From: Massilia violaceinigra
Lineage (GTDB): Bacteria > Pseudomonadota > Gammaproteobacteria > Burkholderiales > Burkholderiaceae_D
Length of the DNA: 64,000 bases
Direction: 5' to 3'
Assembly (NCBI RefSeq): GCF_002752675.1
Contig: NZ_CP024608.1
Coordinates: 2,108,001-2,172,000 of the forward strand
Part shown: one piece after another, positions 8,263 to 16,772 of the stretch
Layout of the letters: the number at the start of each line of letters is the position of its first letter
Position numbering within the stretch: position 1 is the first letter of the stretch
Position numbers and translations under genes: made by a program
The notes under the pieces: model-generated
Databases searched by the model: none
What the model saw: the letters and a program-made list of their open reading frames with translations, nothing else
Told to the model about the DNA's origin: nothing

Positions 8263-9023
8263 TCCTTCACCGGGACCGTATAGTTGAGGGCTAGGCGGCC
8301 ACCGTCGACATACATGGTCTGGCCGGTCATATACGACGCATCGTCGCTGGCCAGGAACACCACCACGGAGGCGATTTCGTCCGGCTCGCCGCAGCGTCCG
8401 AGCGGGGTGCGCGACAGGATCGTCTTGCGCGCTTCCGGGCTGCCCAGCACGGCTTTCTTGGCCAGTTCGGTCAGGATGGTGCCCGGGCCGATGCCGTTCA
8501 CGCGGATGCCGTAGCCGGCCAAATTGAGCGCCATTACCTTGGTAAGCTGATTGATGCCGCCCTTGGACACCACATACGGCACCTGGTTGGCGATCGCCAC
8601 TTCGGAATTAACGCTCGACATATTGATGATGCAGCCGTGCTGCTGGCTCACCATGTGGCGCGCCGCGGCCTGGCCGCACAGGAACATCGATTTCAGATTG
8701 ATGCGCATGACGCGGTCGAAATCGTCCTCGGTCAGGTCGAGGAAGTCGGCGGCATGCGTCACGCCGGCATTGTTGACCAGCACATCGATGCGGCCGAAGG
8801 CGGCCACGGTAGCGGCGATCATGGCATCCACATCGGCTTTCTGGCTGACATCGGCAGCGAAGAAGCGGGCGTTCTCGCCGAGCGCTTCGGCGGCGGCGGC
8901 GCCGTCGGCTTTGATATCGACCAGCATCACGCGCGCGCCTTCCTTCACCAGGCGCTGGGCGCAGGCCAGGCCAATGCCTTGCGTGGCGCCGGTGACGATC
9001 GCTACTTTTTGCTCAAGTCTCAT
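8259..9023 (-). CDS. SDR-family NAD(P)-dependent oxidoreductase (FabG-like)
   Basis: A 254-residue classical short-chain dehydrogenase. It shows the cofactor motif 'TGATQGIG' near residue 11, 'NNAGV', a catalytic serine region 'IINMSSVNSE', the 'YVVSK' active site, and a C-terminal 'YMTGQTMYVDGG'. An Asp at the end of strand beta-2 ('MLVDIKAD') favours NAD(H) over NADP(H). The stop overlaps the ohrR start, forming an SDR-ohrR operon. It may deal with carbonyl products of peroxide damage, but that is inference from position; the substrate is unknown. Confidence 0.88.
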   Translation of the reverse strand: MRLEQKVAIVTGATQGIGLACAQRLVKEGARVMLVDIKADGAAAAEALGENARFFAADVSQKADVDAMIAATVAAFGRIDVLVNNAGVTHAADFLDLTEDDFDRVMRINLKSMFLCGQAAARHMVSQQHGCIINMSSVNSEVAIANQVPYVVSKGGINQLTKVMALNLAGYGIRVNGIGPGTILTELAKKAVLGSPEARKTILSRTPLGRCGEPDEIASVVVFLASDDASYMTGQTMYVDGGRLALNYTVPVKE

Positions 9024-9100
9024 GTATTGCTTTCAATGTGGTGCGGGAATAGCGAATTTTAACCACACAGCGCCCCCGGCGTTCATTTTTTTGCAGTGCA

Positions 9101-9628
9101 TCACAGCACCACGGGGCGGTCCGGCAACTCATTGGCGCGCGCCCCGTTGGCCGGAAAGTGCTGGCTGAGCAAAGTGTTGACCTGCTCCAATGCAGCGAGG
9201 GTGGCGGCGTGGAATTCACCGCGCGCAAAGCCCTGCGTCATTGTCGTGCACACCCGCTTCCAGACGATATTGTCGATCTTGCGCCCGACATTGCGGTCGG
9301 TCACGATTTCGACCTTGTGCTCGGCCAGGTTCACATAGATCAGCACGCCGCAATTGTCTTCGGTATCCCAGATGCCGTATTCCGCGAACAGGGCAATGGC
9401 GCGCTCGCGCATGCCCATGCCGTCCCACAAGGCATCGAACGGCAAGCTGTTCTCCACGATCAGGCGCAGCTCGCTGCGGTGGGTTTGCTCGCCGGCCGTG
9501 ATGGCCTTGCCGATCGCGTCCAGCGTTTCCGGTGGAAAAGCGCGCCGGCCTTTCGCCGCCGTGCTGCGCCAGTGGCGCCAGATGCGCGCGAGGCGTGCGC
9601 CCATCGTTGGTGTAGGGGAGTGACTCAT
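9101..9628 (-). CDS. TPM-domain protein (YgcG-related, without signal peptide)
   Basis: About 175 residues. ATG at 9628 overlaps the stop of the preceding TPM gene by one base (TAATG), the better start over a TTG two codons upstream. The TPM fold is recognisable from 'ELRLIVENSLPF', 'GVLIYVNLAEHKVEIVTDRNV' and 'WKRVCTTMTQGFARGEF'. Unlike its neighbour it has no signal peptide and no glycine-rich tail. It is the third gene of the lemA operon. LemA/TPM/TPM triplets are common in Burkholderiales; a membrane-associated role is assumed but not defined. Confidence 0.85.
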   Translation of the reverse strand: MSHSPTPTMGARLARIWRHWRSTAAKGRRAFPPETLDAIGKAITAGEQTHRSELRLIVENSLPFDALWDGMGMRERAIALFAEYGIWDTEDNCGVLIYVNLAEHKVEIVTDRNVGRKIDNIVWKRVCTTMTQGFARGEFHAATLAALEQVNTLLSQHFPANGARANELPDRPVVL

Positions 9629-10425
9629 TACCAATCTCCCGAGGCGCCGCCGCCGTCAAAACTGCCGCCGCCGCCGGAAAACCCGCCGCCGGAAAAACCA
9701 CCACCGCCACCGCCGCCGCCGCCGCCGCTTCCGAGGCCGCCGAGTGCGCTGCCAATGATGAAGCCGGTGGCGCCGCTGCTCCAGCCGCCCCGCCCAAGAC
9801 GCGAACGGCGCGGGCGGAAAATGGAGAACAGGAGAAAGGCCCCAAACAGGATCAACGGGACCGTTATATTGTCTTCGTCCAACTCATTGGACTGTTGCTG
9901 CTGCGGCGGCGCAGGGAACTGCTCCGCGTTCAGCAAGGTCGCGATCGCGCCCACGCCGGCCACCAGGCCGTCATAAAACTGCTTTTGCTGGAAATGCGGT
10001 GCGATCACGTCTTGCAGGATGCGTTTCGATTGCGCATCGGTCAGCACGCCTTGCACACCGCGTCCGGCTTCGATGCGCAGGCGCCGCAGGGCGGACGGAT
10101 TGTCCGGCGCCACCACCAGCAGCACGCCATCATCGACGCCCTTGCGCCCCAGTTTCCCGGCATCGCTGACGCGGATGCTGTACTGCTCGATCTGTTCCGG
10201 CGCCGTGCTCTTGACCAGCAACACGGCGATCTGGCTGCCGGTTTTGCTTTCGTAGTCCGTGAGCACGGTTTCCAGCTTGGCGCGCTGTTCCGCGCTCAGC
10301 ATGCCGGCCTGGTCGGTGACATGGCTGCTCAGGGTCGGCACCGGCACCAATTGCGCGTGCGCCGCGCCACCCAGGCCGAGGCCGAGTGCCAGGACCAGCG
10401 TCGATAAAAATCGCAGCCAGCGCAT
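9628..10425 (-). CDS. TPM-domain YgcG-family protein with glycine-rich tail
   Basis: A 265-residue exported protein. ATG at 10425 begins a clean signal peptide ('MRWLRFLSTLVLALGLGLGG' ending AHA-Q); the longer frame upstream lies inside lemA. The TPM domain covers about residues 30-180 ('LSAEQRAKLETVLTDYESKT', 'AVLLVKST', 'GRGVQGVLTD'). A membrane helix near residue 205 is followed by a Gly/Ser tail with runs of ten Gly, which explains the GCC-rich tract at 9650-9730. The start is 4 bp from the lemA stop. TPM proteins bind metals in some homologues; function here is not known. Confidence 0.88.
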   Translation of the reverse strand: MRWLRFLSTLVLALGLGLGGAAHAQLVPVPTLSSHVTDQAGMLSAEQRAKLETVLTDYESKTGSQIAVLLVKSTAPEQIEQYSIRVSDAGKLGRKGVDDGVLLVVAPDNPSALRRLRIEAGRGVQGVLTDAQSKRILQDVIAPHFQQKQFYDGLVAGVGAIATLLNAEQFPAPPQQQQSNELDEDNITVPLILFGAFLLFSIFRPRRSRLGRGGWSSGATGFIIGSALGGLGSGGGGGGGGGGFSGGGFSGGGGSFDGGGASGDW

Positions 10426-10429
10426 CTGC

Positions 10430-11041
10430 TTACTTGCCAAAATTGACGGTCGGGGCGGTCGAAATCGCTTTTTCGTTCTCGACGGTGAACGATGGCTTGA
10501 CTTCATAGCCGAACATCATCGCGGTCAGATTGGTCGGGAACTTGCGCACCTGAACGTTGTATTCCTGCACGGTGACGATGTAGCGCTGGCGCGCGACGGT
10601 GATGCGGTTCTCGGTGCCTTCGAGCTGCGACTGCAGGTCGCGGAAGCTGGCATCGGCCTTCAGGTCCGGATATTTCTCCGCCACCACCATCAGGCGCGAC
10701 AAGGCGCCCGACAGCTCGCCCTGCACCTGCTGGAATTTCTTGAACGCTTCCGGATTGTTCAACACCTCGGGCGTGATCTGGAAACTGGTGGCCGCGGCGC
10801 GTGCGCGCGTGACCGACTCCAGCGTTTCCTTTTCGTGGTTGGCATAGCCCTTGACCGTATTGACCAGATTCGGAATCAGATCGGCGCGGCGCTGGTACTG
10901 GTTGACCACTTCGCCCCAGGCGGCCTTGCTGGCCTCATCCTTGGTCTGGAACTCGTTGTAGCCGCAGCCGGACAGGAGCGTCCCTGTGAGTGCCAGGGTC
11001 AGCAGCACCCGGGCGCAGCGTGCGAATGCAGTGTTTGTCAT
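10430..11041 (-). CDS. lemA: LemA-family lipoprotein
   Basis: A 203-residue envelope protein, ATG at 11041. The N-terminus carries a lipobox 'LTGTLLSGCGYN', so the mature protein is probably lipid-anchored. The LemA coiled helical core is evident: 'WGEVVNQYQRRADLIPNLV', 'TRARAAATSFQITPEV', 'SRLMVVAEKYPDLKA' and 'QRYIVTVQEYNVQVRKFPTN'. Length matches the family. It heads the lemA-TPM-TPM operon with gaps of 4 bp and an overlap of 1 bp. LemA proteins are membrane-associated; their molecular role remains unsettled. Confidence 0.92.
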   Translation of the reverse strand: MTNTAFARCARVLLTLALTGTLLSGCGYNEFQTKDEASKAAWGEVVNQYQRRADLIPNLVNTVKGYANHEKETLESVTRARAAATSFQITPEVLNNPEAFKKFQQVQGELSGALSRLMVVAEKYPDLKADASFRDLQSQLEGTENRITVARQRYIVTVQEYNVQVRKFPTNLTAMMFGYEVKPSFTVENEKAISTAPTVNFGK

Positions 11042-11190
11042 GGTATTTCCGTCCGTAGCAAGTTGTCGAATGGTCAAAAATATACCCTAAATGCCAACAC
11101 GATGACTTTTCAAACGTGCGTGGTACCGGGCGGGGAGGGGCATGGGACGCGCTACAATGACGGGTTTGTAATCGACTACGAGGCTGTCCT

Positions 11191-12009
11191 GTGAACTTTA
11201 TCAACAAGCTGTCCGCCGCCTGGACCACCAACAATTCCCTGCTGTGCGTGGGCCTCGACCCCGATCTCGCCCGTTTCCCGGCGCAACTGGCCAGCGAGCC
11301 CGATGCGATTTTCCTGTTCTGCAAGGAGATCATCGATGCCACGGCGGATCTGGCGTGCTCGTTCAAGCCGCAGATCGCCTACTTTGCCGCGCTCGGCGCC
11401 GAAGGCCAGCTCGAGCGCATTTGCGCGTACGCGCGCCAGCATTATCCGCACATTCCCCTGATTCTCGACGCCAAGCGCGGCGACATCGGCGCCACCGCGC
11501 GCCAGTACGCGCGCGAAGCGTTCGACCGCTACGGGGCCGATGCGGTGACGGTCAACCCGTACATGGGTTTCGATTCGGTCGAGCCGTACATGGAGTGGAC
11601 CGACCGCGGCGCCATCGTGCTGTGCCGCACCTCGAATCCGGGCGGATCGGATTTGCAGTTCCTGATGGCCGACGGCAAGCCCTTGTACCAGCACGTGGCG
11701 CGCATGGTGGCCGACAAGTGGAACAGGAACGGGCAGTGCGCGCTGGTGGTGGGCGCGACCTTTCCGGAGGAACTGGCGCAGGTGCGCGCGATCGTGGGTG
11801 AGATGCCGCTGCTGGTGCCGGGTGTCGGCGCGCAGGGCGGGGATGTGGAAGCGACCGTGAAATCGGGCCGTACGGCCGGCGGCGCCGGCATGATGATCAA
11901 TTCCTCGCGCGCGATTTTGTATGCCACGCCGCAGGGGAGTGAGGATTTCGCCGCGGCAGCGCGCAGGGTGGCGCTGGAGACGCGCGACGCGATTAATTTG
12001 TATCGCTAG
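11191..12009 (+). CDS. pyrF: Orotidine-5'-phosphate decarboxylase
   Basis: Last step of de novo UMP synthesis (OMP to UMP). 272 residues, the longer bacterial type-2 PyrF. The active-site motif '[18 protein letters not shown]' holds the Asp/Lys/Asp catalytic set; '[15 protein letters not shown]' and the phosphate-binding '[11 protein letters not shown]' are also seen. The start is GTG at 11191, the first in-frame start, with a possible -10 TACAAT about 38 bp upstream. It stands alone, divergent from the lemA operon and followed by a palindromic repeat. Confidence 0.95.
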   Translation: MNFINKLSAAWTTNNSLLCVGLDPDLARFPAQLASEPDAIFLFCKEIIDATADLACSFKPQIAYFAALGAEGQLERICAYARQHYPHIPLILDAKRGDIGATARQYAREAFDRYGADAVTVNPYMGFDSVEPYMEWTDRGAIVLCRTSNPGGSDLQFLMADGKPLYQHVARMVADKWNRNGQCALVVGATFPEELAQVRAIVGEMPLLVPGVGAQGGDVEATVKSGRTAGGAGMMINSSRAILYATPQGSEDFAAAARRVALETRDAINLYR

Positions 12010-12131
12010 ATCGTCGTTCCTGCCATAAGCTCGTCGTTTCCGCGCCAAGGCGGCACTCGGCGGGAACCCAAGTCCGTACCGAAGCCACTAGCAGATAAAC
12101 AAACTTGGGTTCCCGCCTGCGCGGGAACGAT
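12010..12131. repeat. Dispersed palindromic repeat pair (REP-like)
   Basis: Two inverted half-elements: the left contains 'ggcgggaacccaagt', the right 'acttgggttcccgcctgcgcgggaac'-type sequence, so the pair can fold into a long cruciform. It sits between the convergent pyrF and sbcB genes. Related copies occur at 13640, 18876, 30600, 39602, 49088 and 61236 in this window. Confidence 0.75.
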
Positions 12132-12160
12132 GCGGTGGTGGCCTGGAAACCACAGGACGG

Positions 12161-13609
12161 CTAATACCTGCTCGGCGCAATCGCCTCCGCATAATCGTAC
12201 AAGGTCCCCAAAATCTCCTCCGCGCGCTCGTCGGCATCTTCCGACAGCGTATCGATCTCGGCAAACAACTGCTCGATCGTCCTCGCCCCGCCTTGTCCGT
12301 CGAACAGCTTGGCGGCGCGGTGCTCTTCCCACTGCTGCGCTTCAGCTTCGTTCAGCAACTCCGGGAAATTGCGCGCGCGGTAGCGGAACACCAGTTCCAC
12401 CAGCCGCTGATCCTCGAACGACGGCCGGGCCTTGGCCAGCTTCTCGGGCGTTTCCGTCCGCAGCGACTCCAGCTTGCGCCGGTCGCCATTGCCGATGAAC
12501 CCGCCATACAGATCCTCATCCACATCGACCGCTTCCTGCGCACCCGGACGCTGATACACCTGCGTCCACAAGGCCCCCATATCCGGCCCGGCTGCCGCCA
12601 CCGCCGCGAACGCGCGTCCCTGCTCGATATCGATGCCCCACTTTTCCGCCATCGCCGCGCTCAGGGTCTTGAGATTCCCCACCAGCATCGGTGACTTGTT
12701 CAGGTGAATGCTCTTGATCGGCAAGCGCGTCACGCCTTCCGGCAAATCGGCCGAACGCGTGAACATGCGCAGGCGGATCGTTTCCGCATCGAGTCCGAAC
12801 AGCTCGGCCGGGTCGTGGCTGCAATCCCACACCAGCACTTCATTCTTGTTGGTCGGATGGGTCGCCAGCGGCCATACCAGCCCGATGCAGCCGCGCTCGG
12901 TCGGGAACATGCCCGACACGTGCAGGAACGGCTGGCGCTGCGCCGCCGCCAGATGCATGCCCATTTCCGACGCGACCTTGTCTTTCTTGTGCAGCGCCAG
13001 GCAAAAGTCGAACAGCTTCGGCTGTTTATCGCGGATCAGGCGCGCCAGCGCAATGGTGGCGCGCACGTCCGACAGCGCATCGTGCGCCGTCTCGTGCAGC
13101 AAACCGTTGGCCTTGGCCAGGTGCTCCAGCTTGAAACTCGGCTTGCCATCTTCGCGCAGCGGCCATTCGATGCCTTCCGGGCGCAGCGCGTACGTCATGC
13201 GCACCACGTCGAGCAAGTCCCAGCGCCCGCAATTGTGCTGCCACTCGCGCGCGTACGGATCGATCAGATTGCGCCAGAACAGGAAGCGCGTGATTTCATC
13301 GTCGAAGCGAATCGTGTTGTACCCGACCCCGATCGTGCCCGCCTGGCTGAAGGCCGCCTCGATGGTGGCCGCGAACTTGTGCTCGGGCACGCCCAGTTCA
13401 AGGCATTGCTGCGGCGTGATGCCGGTGATCAGGCAGGACTGCGGGTCCGGCAGGAAATCCGGCGCCGGCTGGCAGTACAGCATGATCGGCTCGCCGATTT
13501 CATTGAGGTTGGCATCGGTGCGGATCGCTGCGAACTGCGCAGGACGGTCGCGGCGCGGCTGGGCGCCGAAGGTTTCGTAGTCGTGCCAGAGAAAGGTATG
13601 GGTGGTCAT
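12161..13609 (-). CDS. sbcB: Exodeoxyribonuclease I
   Basis: A 482-residue 3'-5' single-strand DNA exonuclease acting in recombination and mismatch repair. ATG at 13609 ('MTTHTFLWHDYETFG') is chosen because the DEDD-family motif I 'DYETFGAQP' then starts at the usual distance. Motif II region 'GYNTIRFDDEITR' and motif III 'ETAHDALSDVRATIALARL' are present, followed by the ExoI C-terminal SH3-like and helical domains ('VYQRPGAQEAVDVDEDLYGGF'). Full length for the family. Flanked on both sides by palindromic repeats. Confidence 0.95.
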   Translation of the reverse strand: MTTHTFLWHDYETFGAQPRRDRPAQFAAIRTDANLNEIGEPIMLYCQPAPDFLPDPQSCLITGITPQQCLELGVPEHKFAATIEAAFSQAGTIGVGYNTIRFDDEITRFLFWRNLIDPYAREWQHNCGRWDLLDVVRMTYALRPEGIEWPLREDGKPSFKLEHLAKANGLLHETAHDALSDVRATIALARLIRDKQPKLFDFCLALHKKDKVASEMGMHLAAAQRQPFLHVSGMFPTERGCIGLVWPLATHPTNKNEVLVWDCSHDPAELFGLDAETIRLRMFTRSADLPEGVTRLPIKSIHLNKSPMLVGNLKTLSAAMAEKWGIDIEQGRAFAAVAAAGPDMGALWTQVYQRPGAQEAVDVDEDLYGGFIGNGDRRKLESLRTETPEKLAKARPSFEDQRLVELVFRYRARNFPELLNEAEAQQWEEHRAAKLFDGQGGARTIEQLFAEIDTLSEDADERAEEILGTLYDYAEAIAPSRY

Positions 13610-13639
13610 GGAACTTCGATCAATAAGTAGCACTAAGAT

Positions 13640-13669
13640 CCGTCATTCCCGCCTACGCGGGAATGACGG
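13640..13669. repeat. Perfect palindromic repeat
   Basis: A 13-bp stem (ccgtcattcccgc) with a 4-base loop, perfectly inverted. It is a single-unit member of the dispersed repeat family and lies just upstream of sbcB, between it and the diguanylate cyclase gene. Confidence 0.8.
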
Positions 13670-13771
13670 CGCTGCATTTTGGGGCAGGCGTCAACCGCAT
13701 CAGGGGCGGACCCATATGGTACACAGATTGGCGCCGCGCCGGGGCCTGGATTGAGCGCGCGGCGCCGTACT

Positions 13772-14737
13772 TCAGCGCGCGACGCGGTTGCGTCCGCCTT
13801 CCTTGGCGCGGTACATGGCCGCGTCTGCCGCCGCGATCAGCGCGCTGTCATCCATGCCCGTTTCCAGCAAGGCCACCCCGAACGAAGCCGTGATGTGCGG
13901 CAGCGGAATGCGCATGTCGCGGAAAATCGGCGCCTCGCGCATGCGCGAGCACAGCCGCTCGGCCACCATCAGCGCCAGCGGTTCCGGCGTTTCGGGCAGG
14001 ATCACCATCAATTCCTCGCCGCCGTAGCGCAGCGCGAAATCGGACGGGCGCAGCGCCGTCGAAATCACGTCGGCCGCCGCGCGCAGGGCGTCGTCGCCGG
14101 CCAGGTGACCGTGGGTATCGTTGAAGCGCTTGAAATGATCCAGGTCGAGCATCACCAGCGCCAGCGGCGTGCCGGCGCGGTGCGCGGTGGCGATCAGCTT
14201 GGGCAGCATGTCGTTCATCCAGGCCCGGTTGTACATGCCGGTCAGGCCATCGTTCATCGACAGCTGGCGGTAAAATTCGCCCAGCTTCTGGCGCCGCCGC
14301 AGCAGCGCATTGGCGGCCCGGATGCGGAACGACAGCAGGCGCAGCAGGTTGCGCGCCAGGCCGTTCGACTGGTCGATCAGCTTCCACACCAGTTCGCCTT
14401 CGATGAGCAGCAGCTCCGATTCTTCCAGCGCGCTGATCGAGGCCAGGTTGGCCGCTTCGTCCAGCACCGACTGCTCGCCCACGCTCTCGCCCGGCAAGAT
14501 CTTGCTGACCGTGCCGTCGGCCATGCCGTTGCGGGTGTCGGCCTCGACCGCGAGCGCGCCGCGCAGCAGGATGTACAGGCGCGCACGGTTGCTATCCTCG
14601 ACCCTGGCCCCGGGCGCGAGGCGCACCACGGCGCAGTCGGCCAGCGCTTGCGCGATCTGCTCGTCGTCAATGTCGCGGAACAAATGCAAGTCCCGGATGG
14701 TGTAACTTGATGCAGCGAAGGTGCCGATCTGTTCCAA
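13772..14737 (-). CDS. Diguanylate cyclase with N-terminal cyclic-nucleotide-binding domain
   Basis: A 321-residue cytoplasmic protein. Residues about 15-125 form a cNMP-binding (CRP-like) beta-barrel ('LYILLRGALAVEAD', 'ILPGESVGEQSVLDEAAN'). A helical linker follows, then a GGDEF domain from about 155 with 'MNDGLTGMYNRAWMN', 'LVMLDLDHFKRFNDTHGH' and the active site 'RYGGEELMVILPE' (GGEEL at 239-243). An RxxD inhibitory site (RPSD, 230-233) sits five residues before it. So it should make c-di-GMP under product inhibition, perhaps gated by cAMP or cGMP. The ligand of the N-terminal domain cannot be told. Confidence 0.92.
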   Translation of the reverse strand: MEQIGTFAASSYTIRDLHLFRDIDDEQIAQALADCAVVRLAPGARVEDSNRARLYILLRGALAVEADTRNGMADGTVSKILPGESVGEQSVLDEAANLASISALEESELLLIEGELVWKLIDQSNGLARNLLRLLSFRIRAANALLRRRQKLGEFYRQLSMNDGLTGMYNRAWMNDMLPKLIATAHRAGTPLALVMLDLDHFKRFNDTHGHLAGDDALRAAADVISTALRPSDFALRYGGEELMVILPETPEPLALMVAERLCSRMREAPIFRDMRIPLPHITASFGVALLETGMDDSALIAAADAAMYRAKEGGRNRVAR

Positions 14738-14833
14738 AATAGTTTCTCCGGTCAGGTGTGCGCCGCTATAACAATTGGTGTTTGCATCATATCAGTGTTC
14801 CAATAGCGTCATTCGAATCGAACCATCCACGAC

Positions 14834-15652
14834 ATGCACTTCATTGACGCCCTTGGCACCCCCCATCAGCCCGACCCGGCGGCACGCATCGTGTCGCTGG
14901 TGCCCTCGATTACCGAATTGCTGTGCGAGCTCGGCCTGGCCGGGCAAGTGGTCGGGCGCACCGGCTTTTGCATCCATCCGGCCGCCCAGGTCGCCGCCAT
15001 TGCCAAGATCGGCGGCACCAAGGACGTCAACCTGGAAAAAATCCGCAAGCTCGCGCCCACCCATCTGGTGGTCAACATCGACGAGAATGAAAAGCCGACC
15101 GTCGAAGCGCTGGCCGAATTTGTGCCGAATATCGTCGTCACCCATCCGGTGGCGCCGCGCGACAATTTGGCGCTGGCACGGCTGATGGGCGGGATTTTTT
15201 GCGCCGACGCCAAGGCCGCGGCCTGGTGCGCCGCCTTCGAGGAAGAATACGCGGCGCTGCAGGCGCTGCCCAAGGGACGGCCGGCGACGGTGCTGTACTG
15301 CATCTGGCAAGACCCGTGGATGAGCGTCTCGGCGGACACCTACATCGCCCGCATGATGGCCGAGATCGGCTGGAGCGTGCCACAGCTGGAGGATGCGTCG
15401 CCTGGCGCGACGCGCGAGGCGACGCGCTACCCACGTTTCAACTGGTCCGATGAACTGGTGGCGCGCATCGACGGCGTGCTGCTGTCGACCGAACCCTACC
15501 GCTTCACGGACGTCCACGCGGACGCGCTGGAAAAACAGATCGGCAAGCCGGTGCATGTGATCGATGGTGAAATGATGTCGTGGTACGGCAGCCGTTCGCT
15601 GGCCGGTTTGCGCTACTTGCGCGCATTGGCACAGTCGGCGTCGATGTTCTGA
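14834..15652 (+). CDS. BtuF-like helical-backbone metal receptor without signal peptide
   Basis: A 272-residue protein of the ABC-type cobalamin/Fe3+-siderophore binding fold. Diagnostic parts: 'RIVSLVPSITELLCELGL', 'VGRTGFCIHP', 'IGGTKDVNLEKI' and 'PTHLVVNIDENEKPTVEAL'. The start 'MHFIDALGTPHQPDP' has no signal peptide and no in-frame upstream extension supplying one, so the protein seems cytoplasmic. No permease or ATPase gene is adjacent. Such proteins are often annotated as cobalamin-binding. The ligand is not known. Confidence 0.85.
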   Translation: MHFIDALGTPHQPDPAARIVSLVPSITELLCELGLAGQVVGRTGFCIHPAAQVAAIAKIGGTKDVNLEKIRKLAPTHLVVNIDENEKPTVEALAEFVPNIVVTHPVAPRDNLALARLMGGIFCADAKAAAWCAAFEEEYAALQALPKGRPATVLYCIWQDPWMSVSADTYIARMMAEIGWSVPQLEDASPGATREATRYPRFNWSDELVARIDGVLLSTEPYRFTDVHADALEKQIGKPVHVIDGEMMSWYGSRSLAGLRYLRALAQSASMF

Positions 15653-15749
15653 TCGTGCGCCAGCAAGACAGGCTGGCTGTCTTGCTGGAGTTGCCTCTGG
15701 CCAGCCTGCCGCGGGGGCAGGGCGCTGGCCCTGGCGTATTACATGGCAA

Positions 15750-16115
15750 TTACTCGTTGACTTCGTCCGGCTCGGGCACCAGTTTCGGTGTCGCGTGCAG
15801 CTGCTTGTCGTGCAGGCGGCCCAGGGCGCTGTCGATCGCGCGCTTGAGTTTTTCCGCAGCGCCGGTGATTGCCTGGTGCAGGTGCACCGAGTGGTCGCTC
15901 ACGGCGATCGGCTGGTAGCCGGTCACGCGCGCTTCGAGCAGGCAGCGGTTGCCGCCGTCGGCGGATTTCTGGCTGTTATCGTCGCTGAGGTGGACTTCAA
16001 CACGGGTAATGTGTTCGCTAAAACGCTGAACGGCGGCGGAGACCACGGATTGCACATGATCGTCGAGGCCCTGATGACGTTCGATCGTTTTATCGGTATT
16101 GATGTTGATTTGCAT
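15750..16115 (-). CDS. HPF/RaiA-family ribosome-associated protein
   Basis: A 121-residue protein with the beta-alpha-beta-beta-beta-alpha fold of ribosome hibernation factors: 'MQININTDKTIERHQGLDDH', 'ITRVEVHLSDDN', 'CLLEARVTGYQPIAVSDH', 'AITGAAEKLKRAIDSALGRL'. The long form's C-terminal dimerisation domain is absent; instead there is a short acidic tail. Paralogues of this kind are common in Burkholderiales beside the main rpoN-linked HPF. Expected to bind the 30S subunit, but that is family inference. Monocistronic. Confidence 0.82.
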   Translation of the reverse strand: MQININTDKTIERHQGLDDHVQSVVSAAVQRFSEHITRVEVHLSDDNSQKSADGGNRCLLEARVTGYQPIAVSDHSVHLHQAITGAAEKLKRAIDSALGRLHDKQLHATPKLVPEPDEVNE

Positions 16116-16277
16116 AAGCTCACTCCCGGCTGTTCATAAAGGTACTGGCACAACCCCGGTCTTATTGCGTGTGCGGCCTGCGCGCGTTGCTGCGCAGCGC
16201 CCGGGTTGGCACAACGTTAAGCACACGGCTTCATATTACACCTTTGTTTGATATTGCTCAGTGCAAATGAAATCGGG

Positions 16278-16772
16278 TCATGCAGCTTGCCAGCGCAGGG
16301 CGTCGGCGTGGGTGTCGGCGCGCTCGATCGCGAAGCCCAGTCCCAGGTACAGGCGGCGTGCCTGCGGGTTGCCGCGGTGGACGGACAAGGTCAGCGGCAG
16401 ATGACGTTCGGCCGCGAACTGCTGCAGCGCGCGCAGCACGGCACTGCCGGTGCCGCGCCCGCGTGCCGGCGGCAGCAGGGCGATATCGACCAGGCGCAGC
16501 GCGTCGCGGCCATGCGCGACCACGATGCGCGCCACCGGCTCGCCGGCCTCCTGCAAAATCAGATAAATGGCATCCGGAAAGCGTGCGCGGTAATCGGCCG
16601 CCTGCAGGCGCTGCTGCATCGCGATCAGCGCCGCCGCCAGGGTGGGGGCGGCGCGGCCGCTGCCGAGCAAGTCCTGGCGCGTGGACGCGTACAGACGCGC
16701 CAGGAAGGGCGCGTCGTCCTCCACCGGGGTGCGCGCACCGAATGCCCGAAGATGGGCCGCCAGCACGCTCAC
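16278..16772 (-). CDS. GNAT-family N-acetyltransferase
   Basis: A 164-residue acetyltransferase. The acetyl-CoA site is the segment 'LVDIALLPPARGRGTGSAVL' (Q/RxxGxG/A type). 'VHRGNPQARRLYLGLGF' completes motif B. The start overlaps the stop of the MFS gene upstream by four bases, so the two form an operon. Its position after an exporter suggests the pair acts on one small molecule or drug. The acceptor substrate is unknown. Confidence 0.85.
   Translation of the reverse strand: MSVLAAHLRAFGARTPVEDDAPFLARLYASTRQDLLGSGRAAPTLAAALIAMQQRLQAADYRARFPDAIYLILQEAGEPVARIVVAHGRDALRLVDIALLPPARGRGTGSAVLRALQQFAAERHLPLTLSVHRGNPQARRLYLGLGFAIERADTHADALRWQAA

Noticed and set aside
9650..9730. GCC-rich microsatellite-like run
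   Set aside because: Explained as the coding sequence of the Gly-rich tail of the TPM protein.
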